From contig CAZBWI010000014.1 in NCBI GenBank assembly GCA_964495825.1, positions 1-31,620 on the forward strand: a stretch of 31,620 nt of DNA, in the 5' to 3' direction. This stretch comes from CAJBLF01 sp964495825 (lineage in GTDB: Bacteria > Patescibacteriota > Gracilibacteria > Absconditabacterales > Absconditicoccaceae). Below are positions 21,551 through 30,057 of the stretch, piece by piece. Within the stretch, counting starts at the first letter, position 1, and every line of letters begins with the position of its first letter. The notes beneath the pieces are model-generated. The model was not told the DNA's origin. It saw nothing but the letters and a program-made list of their open reading frames with translations, and did not search any database. A program made the position numbers and the translations under genes.

Positions 21551-22117
21551 CTACTTTTTGTATTCTATAAATCCTAACTCTCTCGCTCTTAATATCTCTG
21601 TTTTAAGTTTTTTTTGAGTAGCTACGGAATTGTTAGTATATGCTCTTGGTTTAATATCACCAAACCTAGTGATATATTTTCTAAGCATCGCTACGGATTT
21701 TCGATTGATATACTTCTTATTTTTCTGGTCTGCAAAAAAAGTTACTTTCTGTCAAAGCTTTTTTGGATCCCATGACTCTATGATTGATGTAAGCTCTTCA
21801 TTTACCTTTGCGAATTTCAAAAATTCGGCATTTTTATCCATTTTGAAGATGTAATATCTCTTAATTGCCTTATTATATAAGAGATGTTTTTTGATTACAT
21901 CCAAATCTTGGGCTTCTGCCTGAATATAATATGAATACACATATGCTTTGTTATTTCAAGCCTTATTGCCTAAATTGTAGACCAATTGTTGGAGTCCTAT
22001 ATCGTCTTGATCGACGATAGTCTTTTTGATAAGTTTCTCAAATTCTGAAACCGTTTCTTTGCGGTCAGTTTCCGACAACGATGCATCAACCAACAACACC
22101 ACATCATACTTTTGCAT
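21551..22117 (-). CDS. Fused 30S ribosomal proteins S6 and S18
   Basis: A 188-aa single frame. Residues 1-~115 are S6-like: MQKYDVVLLVDASLSE, then LQQLVYNLGNKAWNNKAY and IKKHLLYNKAIKRYYIFKM, matching S6 strands and helices. After WDPKKL a TGA=Gly (residue 122) leads directly into QKVTFFADQKNKKYIN, RKSVAMLRKYITRFGDIKPR and QKKLKTEILRARELGFIEY, which matches S18 from its KVCFFC-like start to its ALLPY-like end. No good start codon lies at the junction (the only nearby ATG is inside the S18 core). If the TGA were a stop, S18 would have no start. The two proteins are neighbours in the 30S platform and are normally separate genes (rpsF, rpsR). I infer a genuine gene fusion, or one chain that is cleaved later. 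Confidence 0.85.
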
Positions 22118-22202
22118 TACTTTATAGTAAGAGATTAAAAGATTAATACATTACAGATGACGAATTTCTAAGACATATCAACTATAGACCATACTTTCTC
22201 GT

Positions 22203-23003
22203 CTACGATCAAATAGCCATTCTAATAAATCCAATGACTTTCATGTCAGCAGGAAGGATTTCTTTAACCTTCTTGGCACCATCCCTAATATATTCCTGTT
22301 CAAGTAATACTACATCAGCTAATGATTTTTTAATCTTTCCATCAACAATCTGATCAATCATCGCCTCAGGCTTGCCTGCTGCTTTAAGTTCAGCACTAAA
22401 TTCCTCTTTCATCTTTGCTATTTCGTTTTGATCTACATCTTCAAATGAAACATAGGTAGGATTCATAGCAGTTACCTGCAATGCAAGTTCCTTGGCAATA
22501 TCATCATTACCACCTTCAAAGTAAATAAGTGTTGCTACTTTATTTCCTGGATGATTGTAGATAAATGCTTTTTTGTGAGTTACGAGCACACCGCCGACTT
22601 TCATATTTTCACCAGTCTTGCCCATAAATTCCTTGACTTCATTTTCAACTTCCTCTAGTACTGCGGGATCAAGATGTGCTATATCTGTAATTTCCTTATC
22701 TCATTGAGCAATCTTATTGAGTATAGAATCAAATAATGCCTGAAAATTTTCATTTTTGGCAACAAAATCCGTCTCACATAATAATTTAAGACCAACAGTC
22801 TTACCATTGACTTCTGTGATCTTAACAATACCCTCCTTTGTCTCTCTTTCTGCCCTATTTCCTGCTTTTGCAATACCTTTTTTTCTCAATACTTCCTGTG
22901 CTTTTTCCAAATCATCTCCTGCCTCAGCTAATGCTTCCTTACAATCCTTGAGCGGAGCAAACGTAATTTCCCTCAATTGTTTTAATAGTTCTATATTAGA
23001 CAT
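22203..23003 (-). CDS. tsf: Translation elongation factor Ts
   Basis: A 266-aa guanine-nucleotide exchange factor for EF-Tu. The N-terminal UBA-like part MSNIELLKQLREITFAPLKDCKEALAEAGDDLEKA...LRKKGIAKA is typical. The core GLKLLCETDFVAKNENF matches the conserved C-E-T-D-F-V-A-x-N motif. The dimerisation part includes KKAFIYNHPGNKVATLIYFEG, ELALQVTAMNPTYV and LLEQEYIRDGAKKVKE. I chose the ATG at 23003 because it sits directly before the family's first helix; a longer upstream frame adds an unlikely 41 residues. Two TGA codons are read as Gly, the second one giving MAIGS before TAG. It lies in the rpsB-tsf order with one membrane-protein gene inserted. Confidence 0.95.
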
Positions 23004-23132
23004 ATTTACTATAAGTAATAATGTAAAATTAATAATAAATAATAGATGATTTGTTTTGGTATAGACTATGGTATATGCATAAAAGTAGCTATAGTATTCA
23101 ATCAAAATTTTTTTATTATTTTTCACTATTCA

Positions 23133-23606
23133 TTATTCATTTTTCATAGTATTTTTTTCTTCTTCTTTGACTTCGAAAAGCGTCATAATCCATCATCCAA
23201 GCGCATAAAATATCGCCATCTTATTTTCTTCTGCAATGGTATATTTTCCATCCCGAGCACGCTTGATGAATATTCCTAGAAATATCACCATCATAATTAC
23301 TGCAAATATAGGGATATATTTTATCAACGGCAACAACATCATCACTGATGTTGCAATCATCAGCAGAAGGAATATCGCTCGCCATCACAACGCTTGTTTG
23401 AGATGAAAGGATTCAAAATCATTCTTGTTCTGATTATTGAATGCTACCACAATAATTCCGATTAAAAGATACATCATCACTGCCCTCTTTTTCTCCGTAC
23501 TACTAGGGGTATACACCTCCTTGGAAGGTGGCGTCACTATCGAATCAGCTATGCCTGGAGTTTTTCCGACCTTATCGGACTGAAGGGTTTCTTCCATATA
23601 CATCAA
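23133..23606 (-). CDS. Small multi-pass membrane protein (Tic20/DUF4870-like)
   Basis: A 157-aa protein with two in-frame TGA=Gly codons. A polar N-terminus (about 40 residues, rich in T, P, S and K) precedes three hydrophobic segments: MMYLLIGIIVVAF, then IFLLLMIATSVMMLLPLI and IPIFAVIMMVIFLGIFI. Between the first and second is NDFESFHLKQALGWR, which resembles the N-x-F-x-x-F-H-x-K-Q-x-L signature of the DUF4870/Tic20-type membrane family. The C-terminal tail is charged (EVKEEEKN). It sits between rpsB and tsf, which are usually adjacent. The start could be 23606 or a few codons later (23597). Its function is unknown; the family match is from memory of the motif. Confidence 0.7.
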
Positions 23607-23649
23607 AGAGAAGATAAATCGCCTGAGGCAATTTCTTAGATAGGTGAAA

Positions 23650-24312
23650 TTAGCTAAACATACTGTTTAGGATAAAATCTACACTCTTATGACTTCATAC
23701 ATTCGCTATGATGATACTATCCTCTGCCCGTCGTCTATTAAAATTTGTCCCTGCAATAATGATATTCTGGATATCAGGATTTTTCTCTAATTCATTGATG
23801 AAATTCTCCATCATCTGGCCATCAAGCACTATCACCAATTCTGGTTTTCTCGTAAGATTTTTGACTCATTTATAGATTTTCAATACTTTCGAAAGCTTTC
23901 TCTTGTATACTAATTGTTCTTTTTTGGTCAACGAAAGATAATTCTCGCTATCTACAAAACGAGCCATGGTATTCATAGACTCTATTCTTTTCTTGAGCGT
24001 CTCAAAATTTGTCAAAAATCCAGATGGAAGTTTGTAGTTGAGATAATTGAACCCATACTTCTCACCTAGTTTTTCAAGCTCTTCAGCATACATCTTCTTT
24101 TCAGATACTACCAAAATCTCATGATTCTCCTCTTTTGCTTTCTGAATCTTTTTGCGAGCATTTTCGATCTGTTCAATAATATTTTCCGGATTGATCACCG
24201 CTATATTGTTGACTATCCCAGCCCGATATTTTTTAGTCTTAGGATGAGCCTCGCTTTTGAGCGTACCAATATGCGCTTGTGCCTCAATCACATCGTTTAC
24301 AGATATACTCAT
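23650..24312 (-). CDS. rpsB: 30S ribosomal protein S2
   Basis: A 220-aa ribosomal protein, at the short end of the family. VIEAQAHIGTLKSEAHPKTKKYRAG corresponds to the S2 opening L-x-x-G-x-H-x-G-x-x-x-x-x-x-P-x-x-x-x-Y. ENIIEQIENARKKIQ matches the helical coiled-coil part. NTMARFVDSENYLSLTKKEQLVYKRKLSKVLK and RKPELVIVLDG follow the family order. The C-terminal third is divergent (IIIANVGSHKSVDFIL in place of the usual IPGNDDA region). Two TGA=Gly codons are present, one in IYKGVKN and one in ANVGSHK. It lies in the rpsB-(membrane gene)-tsf order. Confidence 0.9.
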
Positions 24313-24337
24313 AATGTTTACGATTTGATAAATAAAA

Positions 24338-24404
24338 TTAGACCTTAGACTTTAGACTTTAGACCTTAGACAAAAAACCTAAGCTCTAAGTGCTAAGTTC
24401 TAAT
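24338..24404. repeat. Heptad tandem repeat between rplL and rpsB
   Basis: Five consecutive 7-nt units TTAGAC(C/T) (24338-24371) are followed, after an A-tract, by three 7-nt units of the form CTAAGNN (about 24379-24401). The core of the second set is complementary to the first, so the two blocks could pair as a periodic stem. No gene fits here. Confidence 0.75.
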
Positions 24405-24406
24405 AT

Positions 24407-24796
24407 CTATTTAAGAGTAATAGTTGCTCCTTCAGCCTCCAATTTAGCTTTAATAGCTTCAGCTTCTTCATACTTTACCTTTTCCTTGATAACGGTAGGT
24501 GCCTTTTCTACAAGATCTTTAGCTTCCTTGAGTCCTAATCCAAGAACCTCCTTAACAACTTTGATAACTCAGATCTTTTGTTGTCCAATATCAGTCAATT
24601 CAATATTGACAACATCAGCATTTCCTCCACTAGCAGCTTCTCCACTAGCAGCTCCAGCTCCGCCTGCAACTACCATAGCTGCTGCGCTTACGCCAAATTC
24701 TTCTTCTAAAGCCTTAACTAATTGATTAAGTTCAACTGCACCCATCTCTTTTACAAGATCCATAATTTTTTGTGCATTTCCTGATAATTCTGCCAT
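24407..24796 (-). CDS. rplL: 50S ribosomal protein L7/L12
   Basis: A 129-aa stalk protein. The N-terminal dimerisation part is SGNAQKIMDLVKEMGAVELNQLVKALEEEFGV. An Ala/Gly-rich hinge (SAAAMVVAGGAGAASGEAASGG) follows. The C-terminal factor-binding domain reads GVIKVVKEVLGLGLKEAKDLVEKAPTVIKE, in which the first glycine is TGA, then EAEAIKAKLEAEGATITLK. This end matches L7/L12 closely. It follows rplJ by 81 bp, the usual rplJ-rplL order. The L7/L12 stalk binds translation GTPases on the ribosome. Confidence 0.97.
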
Positions 24797-24839
24797 CTTA
24801 CTATGAAATAAAGTAATAAAATACTAAGATATGTTGAAA

Positions 24840-24871
24840 CGATTAAACGAATAAACGTCTAAACGCTTAAA
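24840..24871. repeat. Octamer tandem repeat between rplJ and rplL
   Basis: Four consecutive 8-nt units of the form CGNNTAAA (cgattaaa, cgaataaa, cgtctaaa, cgcttaaa) lie just after the rplJ stop codon. The spacer contains no gene. The exact 8-nt period argues against simple AT-rich drift. Confidence 0.7.
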
Positions 24872-24877
24872 CGACTA

Positions 24878-25498
24878 TTATTCAACTGGTTGTCATTCAA
24901 CATTTGATGTTTCTTCAGCTTTTGATTCTTCAACTTTCGGTTCCTCTACTTTTGATTCTTCCTTCTTTTCTTCTTTGACCTCTACCGCACCACCATCTTT
25001 CTTCGCAATCTCACTGAGTACACAAGCGAATGATTGTAATGGATAATTCAATAGGTAGCAAAGTTTGGATATCAATTCTTCCTTTGAAGGTACATTAGCT
25101 AATTCATTTACATAGTCACCGCTCTGCCGTTTCTTCTCGAACCATCCTCCTAAGAAAGAGAATGTTGATTTCTTATTTTCTTTTTTACATTCTTTAAGAT
25201 ATTTATTGATCACTTTTAATGGTGCGAATTCATCTTCATGAGCATATAATGCAAAAACAGACCCCTGAAGAACATCTACATTCACTTCTTCAAGTCCTGC
25301 ATCCTTGAGAGCCCTGAGAAAGATTCTTTTTTTGATAATATTCATCTTTCCATCAGCTTTTTTGAGCTCCATCCTGATCTGATTTGCAAGCGTGACAGGA
25401 ATAGCTTTTTGTTGTACAATCACTGTATTTTTAGCTTTTTCAAGATCAGCTACATAGGATTTTAATAATACTTTTTTCTTGTCTTTGGTGATCGCCAT
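24878..25498 (-). CDS. rplJ: 50S ribosomal protein L10
   Basis: A 206-aa ribosomal stalk base protein. MAITKDKKKVLLKSYVADLEKAKNTVIVQQ matches the L10 start. Next are ANQIRMELKKADGKMNIIKKRIFLRALKDAG and the FALYAHEDEFAPLKVINKYLK block. The C-terminal part binds L7/L12 dimers and here ends in an acidic Glu/Lys/Val repeat tail (KVEEPKVEESKAEE), longer than usual. A TGA four codons before the TAA is read as Gly, so the protein ends VEGQPVE. An L10-type leader and a promoter-like pair lie upstream, so it is likely autoregulated. Confidence 0.96.
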
Positions 25499-25535
25499 TG
25501 TACTACTATTATAAAGTATAAATTTTCTTCATGAA

Positions 25536-25560
25536 AACAAAAAGACCTTTACAAGGTCCG
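25536..25560 (-). terminator. Attenuator-like hairpin before rplJ
   Basis: On the minus strand GACCTT and AAGGTC form a 6-bp stem, extended by a base or two, with a 3-nt loop. It is followed by CTTTTTGTTTTC. It sits between the L10 leader and the rplJ start codon, 38 bp upstream of the ATG. This position suits an attenuator that stops transcription when L10 binds the leader. The stem is short, so its strength is uncertain. Confidence 0.5.
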
Positions 25561-25582
25561 TAATACAAAAAAAGAATATTTG

Positions 25583-25649
25583 TATCTGAACCTCGGTAGG
25601 AATTGGTGTTTTATGCATAAAGCAACCTACTGTCTTTGGTGTTTCAGAT
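25583..25649 (-). ncRNA. Ribosomal protein L10 leader
   Basis: On the minus strand ATCTGAA (25649-25643) pairs with TTCAGAT (25589-25583) as a closing stem. Inside are GACAGTAGG and, after an A/T-rich stretch, CCTACCGAGGT, which is the conserved GACAGnAGG...CCUnCCGAGG signature of the L10 leader known upstream of rplJ in many bacteria. The L10-(L12)4 complex binds this fold and represses its own operon. The identification is by motif recall, not by a covariance search. Confidence 0.75.
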
Positions 25650-25652
25650 GAG

Positions 25653-25680
25653 TTTATAGGAAATTAGGAGGTGATTGCAA
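25653..25680 (-). promoter_or_regulatory. Predicted promoter of the rplJ-rplL operon
   Basis: Minus-strand TTGCAA (25680-25675) and TATAAA (25658-25653) are separated by 16 nt. The transcript would begin right at the closing stem of the L10 leader, which supports the call. Confidence 0.55.
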
Positions 25681-25690
25681 GAGATTTTTA

Positions 25691-26857
25691 TTATTTCATT
25701 CTCAATTCGTTGATCTTCGCTCTAGTCTTGGGGCCGAGGTATCCTCTCAAAGTCAACAGATCGTTATCGGAAATCAGAGAATATTTTTTTTGAAATTCAT
25801 AGACAGCATTCATTGTCGATTTACTATATATACCATCGATAGCTCAACTATAGAGTCATTCTATGGTTAGAAAATTCTGTAATATCTTAATCTCAGCACT
25901 TTGCTGTCATTTCATATATGCTCTGTAAAAGTGGAAGGTGTCTGATGATTTTGAGCTAATGATTTCAGAAGATACAGAAGTTTTTTTATCATTTCATCAA
26001 TGTATCAGTTTATCAATTTCTGGCTTGCCGTTGTATCGTTGAGCTAATTCCAAAAGTGATGTCACAGTTCCTGTAGCATAGAGATCTCTTGGAAGTAATC
26101 ACTTATTTTTCACTTCTTCTTTCATAATCATCCTGGTTGTTTTACCAAAAGTACCACAATCAGGATTTTTTCTAGAGACAATTTTTTTTGCGACCTGATA
26201 ATTACACAATGCTTTCTTGGTATGTACATCATATTCGCCGTGCCGATATTTGAAACTCAGATATCATAATTTATTCAGATATTTTTGGAGAATCCAGACT
26301 CGGATATCCTTCCTCTCAGGTTTTAGCTCTTGGATCCATAACGCTATATCAAAAAAATATTTCAATATCGGAACATTCGCAAAATCTATACTATGGTTTT
26401 GTGCTTTGTTGGTCAGTGAAGGATCACAAACATATCCGGTCATTGTCTTTTTTCCAAAAGTTAGAGCTCTGATCAAACCTTCCTCTCCTCTTCACATCCG
26501 GATATCTATACGATCAGCAATTTGTCATTTCTCTCACGAGAGAACAATAGCACCTCCCCTATCAGCAATTTCTCCTATCCCGAGTCATGGCAAATAAATA
26601 GATGTTCAAAATGGATAGGTAGAAGGTCAAGCTAGCATACCGATAAACACTTTTTTGCCTGATGCACCAGTATATCCTTCACCGTTGAGGATTACTTCCT
26701 CTTGAAATGTTGGCTTGGAATAAAATATCTGTCCACTTTCAGGAGAATAATATGCGGTCACGGTGAAGAGCTTTTCTTCACAACCAGAAAAACTGAATCC
26801 GCCTGCAAAGCTCAATATTCACGAAACAACTATTAATGATAGCAATATTTTTTTCAT
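25691..26857 (-). CDS. Secreted 3D-domain protein with two peptidoglycan-binding repeats
   Basis: A 388-aa protein with many TGA=Gly codons. It has a signal peptide (MKKILLSLIVVSGILSFAGG). A 3D (Asp-Asp-Asp) domain covers about residues 30-135: TVTAYYSP, GMLAGPSTYPFGTSIYLPGLG, then IADRGG and DRIDIRMGRGEEGL, the three-aspartate pattern shared with MltA-type and YabE/SpoIID-related wall enzymes. Residues about 185-245 (VWILQKYLNKLGYLS...YDVHTKKALCNYQ) and about 318-385 (EIKILQNFLTIEGLYSGAIDGIYSKSTMNAVYEFQKKYS) both match the PG_binding_1 repeat (LQxxLxxxGxxxGxxDGxxGxxTxxAxxxFQ). It is likely a cell-wall-bound lytic transglycosylase-like or wall-remodelling protein. It is followed by the rplJ promoter region, facing the same way. 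Confidence 0.85.
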
Positions 26858-26873
26858 GATATTTAATGATACA

Positions 26874-26921
26874 TGTATATTTGTCTTTTGGGTGTATATT
26901 TGTCTTTTGGATGTATATTTA
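26874..26921. repeat. 19-nt tandem repeat upstream of the 3D-domain gene
   Basis: The unit tgtatatttgtcttttgg plus one variable base occurs twice (26874-26892 and 26893-26911), followed by a half copy (26912-26921). It ends 16 bp upstream of the ATG of the 3D-domain gene, within its likely 5' leader. The rest of the gap 26922-27012 is AT-rich and shows nothing clear. Confidence 0.75.
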
Positions 26922-27012
26922 TTGTTGAATGAAAAAATCTCGCTGTTTATAGAGTTCCCACGAATAATCAGATAATTCCATACTCATTTTATATATTCCA
27001 GATTTCCTCCAC

Positions 27013-27031
27013 TTTGATATTCTATATCAAA
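27013..27031. repeat. Inverted repeat in the spacer
   Basis: Arms tttgatat and atatcaaa flank a 3-nt loop. There is no T-run after either arm, so it is more likely an operator-like or chance palindrome than a terminator. It lies in the 316-bp spacer between the 3D-domain gene and the small ORF at 27174, in which no gene was found. Confidence 0.4.
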
Positions 27032-27125
27032 TATACACGAAGTAAATAATGCGACCGTAGGGAGCAAATCATGATATAGAATTATATTTTTTATGTTTGA
27101 TAATTGCAACCTTTTTTTTATATTC

Positions 27126-27155
27126 ATTGATAATTACGCAATTGATAATTACGCA
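27126..27155. repeat. Exact 15-nt tandem duplication
   Basis: The word attgataattacgca occurs twice head to tail (27126-27140 and 27141-27155). A related word, ttgataattgcaa, lies at about 27099-27111. It sits 18 bp before the small ORF at 27174. Confidence 0.7.
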
Positions 27156-27173
27156 TTTATTTTCTGAAATCCT

Positions 27174-27350
27174 ATGTTCAAAAACCTAGAAAAAAGATTT
27201 AATAATCGGCTTCTTGACCGGATTATTTGAATTTCTTATCTCGGCGATCGCGGACAAAGATTTTTAGAAAAAATAAAAAAAACACGGATAGAAGCATATG
27301 CTCACATCCTCAATCAGCGAGAAAAATTTAAGCAACGATATCGTGAGTAA
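27174..27350 (+). CDS. Possible small basic protein, function unknown
   Basis: A 58-aa ORF starting MFKNLEKRFNN and ending at TAA, with one TGA read as Gly. The product is highly basic (many K and R) with a helix-forming C-terminal half (LEKIKKTRIEAYAHILNQREKFKQRY). It has no hydrophobic segment. It converges on pyk, 30 bp from its end. It is short and unrecognised, so it could be spurious; the sense-like composition and the use of TGA keep it as a candidate. Confidence 0.4.
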
Positions 27351-27380
27351 TAGAAAAACTACACGTAAAGCTAGTTACTT

Positions 27381-28412
27381 CTATTTATATTTCTGTGCTT
27401 CGGTGATAACCTTATTCATCACCTGAATACATTCTATAGGATACTGACCAATCGCTGTCTCTCCTGACAGCATCACATAATCAGCTCCTTCACGAACAGC
27501 ATAAAAAATATCACTCACTTCAGCTCTCGTAGGCACTGGATTGGAAATCATCGATTCTAGCATCTGTGTCGCTACTATCACGGGAGTGTTTTTGATCTTA
27601 CATCTTTTAATAATATCCATCTGATGGACAGGAATAGTCTCAATTGGTAATTCAGATCAAAGATCTCATCTTGCTACCATAATCATATCCGCCACATCTA
27701 TAATATCTTCTATATGATCTATTCCTTCCTGATTTTCGATTTTTGCAATAATAGTTATTCCTTTAGTATTCTGTTTTTTGAGGAATGCTCTCAATCATTG
27801 AATATCTTTTTTATGTCTTGTAAAACTGACGGCTATATAGGTAAATCATACGTTGATAGCATATGCGATATCATCGAGATCTTTTTTGGTCAAAGTCGGA
27901 AGATTGTAGTGAATACCTGGAACATTAACATGTCTTCTCGACCCTACAGTGAATGATGTCAATGCTTCCACAACCAATGATTCTGATCCTTTTGCAATGA
28001 CTTTTACATCAAAAAGTCCTGAATCTATCCTAATAATCATCCCTATCTTTGCATCCTTAATCAACGCTGGATAGTCACATAATAGATCGCGATCACCTCT
28101 TTTACTCTCCTTGGCGACAATCCTAAATTTTTCCCCTTTTTTGTAAGCAATCGGTTCTTGGAGTACTCATGTCCTCACTTGTGGTCATTCTGTATCAATA
28201 AGTAATGAAAACTTTTCTTTGAGTTTTTTCTCTACTTTGTGGATGGTTTGAAGATCCTTTTTGAGAGATTCCTTGTTGTAATGAGGAAAATTGAATCTCA
28301 AGATCCTAATACCATTTTTATAACATCTTATGAGCTGAGATTCACTGTTGGTCGCTGGTCCTACTGTCATGATAATACCAGTCATATCTTCAATTACATA
28401 TGTAAAATACAT
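27381..28412 (-). CDS. pyk: Pyruvate kinase lacking the C-terminal domain
   Basis: A 343-aa cytoplasmic enzyme converting phosphoenolpyruvate and ADP to pyruvate and ATP. Motifs in order: GIIMTVGPATNS, GIRILRFNFPH (equivalent to the usual MNFSHG), LLIDTEGPQVRTG, NVPGIHYNLPTLTKKD, IIAKIENQEGI, MIMVARGDLGSELP, TQMLESMISNPVPTRAEVSD and GADYVMLSGETAIGQYP. The frame ends at TAG directly after the TIM-barrel (VITEAQKYK), so the ~120-residue C-terminal allosteric domain is missing; usual enzymes are about 470 aa. Some short pyruvate kinases without this domain are known to be active. TGA codons encode several glycines. It lies 30 bp downstream of AMP phosphorylase, probably the last gene of the same operon. 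Confidence 0.93.
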
Positions 28413-28442
28413 GTTTTATTATCTTGATGTATCATTAGTATA

Positions 28443-29960
28443 TTATTGAATATTATACATCTTTTTTTCACGCAATTGCTCTTTTGCTAATCTAATCTTA
28501 CTTTCATCATTTGCATACATCGTATAGAGTATTTCACCTTTTTTGACTGTATCACCGAGTTTTTTGGAAAGATACAATCATGCTTGCAAATCTAATGGAG
28601 ACCCTAACGTTCTTGCTACAGTATTTACCATCTTCATATCAATATTTTTCACTTTACCTGATGTTTCTGCGTGAATATCATGACGTATCTTTGCTAACTT
28701 CAAATCTTCTGAAGTTATATTTGGATTACCATGTTGAGCAATGATTATCTTTTGCATTTTTTCCCATGCCTTGCCGGAAATAAGTTGTCCGTATGCAAGT
28801 TTTTCTGCTTCTTTGCCCTTTGCCATACCAACAAGTTCTATAACCTTGGATGCTAAATACACCGCTTTCTTTTCTAAATCTGCCGGTCTCTGAGGATGTT
28901 GCTGCAAAACTCTCAAAACTTCTCTCACTTGCATCACTGCTCCTATTCATGCTCAGATAGGCTGTAATGCAGGTGTAATCTCTACATGCACTTTCATACC
29001 AAGCTTCTTACCAACATATTCATATTTCTGTTTTAACCATCTTGCTGTCTTCATATCAGGTACTTTGGCTGTTGGACCCACAGGAATATCAATTAATGAA
29101 TGATTGATGCCCATAGCATATTTCTTTGCCATAATACTGACGATAGTCCTGGAATATGATTGCATTGAAAGTGGATATGCAACCTTGATGAGTTTTTCAT
29201 CTGCCGGCGCTAAATCCAATCCACCACCTCGTACTAGACAGCAGTTATTTTTTTTCACTAATGCTTCTATCTCTTTTTTGGTAAATGAAATATCCATCAA
29301 TACGCTCACACATTCACCGGTGGCTGCTGGAGTTGTGATAGCTTTGGAAAATGTCTTTGGCATTTTGATTCATAGCGATGCAAGCAATGGAATTATAATC
29401 ATCGTTGTCTCGTTTCCAGGCACCCCTCCCATACAATGTTTATCTGCGACTATACCTGGAAAATGAAGCATTTCTCCTGTTTCTGCCATTGCTTTTGCCA
29501 TCCGATAGAGATCCTCATCTTTGGAAGGATAGAAAAACCCCATAGCAGAAAAATACGTAGTCAAAATATCCGTAAATCTATTGTTTGAAATATCCTTCAT
29601 GATAGCAAAAATCTCTTTTTGATTTAGTCTTTTGCCGGTTAATCATTTTTTGAGTGCATCAAGTGCCTCTGAGGTATTTTTTGTAAATGACACTGCCACC
29701 AATTCCCCTAACGGAATGCTATATTTCTCTTGAACATCCTTAGTAAGCCCTATTTCACCACGTTGTACAAGTTTAGCTGTCAAATCGACATCAAAGACAA
29801 ATTCCTTTTCATCATAGATCAGTGAAATTTTGTCCATACTGGTAATACCATGTTCTCGAGCATCTTGTTCATTGATCAATACAGCTAGATTTTCTCCCTG
29901 ATGAATATCAATGATAATTGTACGAAGATTAAGCACATTCTTTATAATTTTTTGTTTCAT
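28443..29960 (-). CDS. deoA: AMP phosphorylase (thymidine phosphorylase superfamily)
   Basis: A 505-aa enzyme of the archaeal/CPR AMP phosphorylase type, which splits AMP (or CMP, UMP) with phosphate to ribose-1,5-bisphosphate and base. It has the N-terminal extension absent from ordinary thymidine phosphorylase (residues 1-~85, LAVLINEQDAREHGI and VDLTAKLVQRGEIGLT). Then come MAKAMAETGEML, DKHCMGGVPGNETT (phosphate-binding loop), FSKAITTPAATGE, VRGGGLDLAPADEKLI and HVEITPALQPIGAGIGA. The substrate region differs from DeoA and favours AMP phosphorylase (length and extension agree). Several glycines are TGA. It lies 97 bp downstream of RuBisCO and 30 bp upstream of pyk. The symbol deoA is used for the superfamily; the functional name is AMPpase. 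Confidence 0.93.
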
Positions 29961-30057
29961 GGTTATTGATAGAGTATAAATTAAAATCTATGGTTGTATA
30001 TTGTTACTTTGAGTATGTGAGATTGATACCCATTGATACCGTAATTATCAATATAAC

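Noticed and set aside
27351..27380. A terminator between pyk and the small ORF
   Set aside because: The only stem (AACTA/TAGTT) is 5 bp with a 10-nt loop; too weak to call.
29961..30057. A regulatory hairpin between RuBisCO and AMP phosphorylase
   Set aside because: TTGATA/TATCAA and a repeated ttgatacc are present, but the stems are only 6 bp and there is no T-run.
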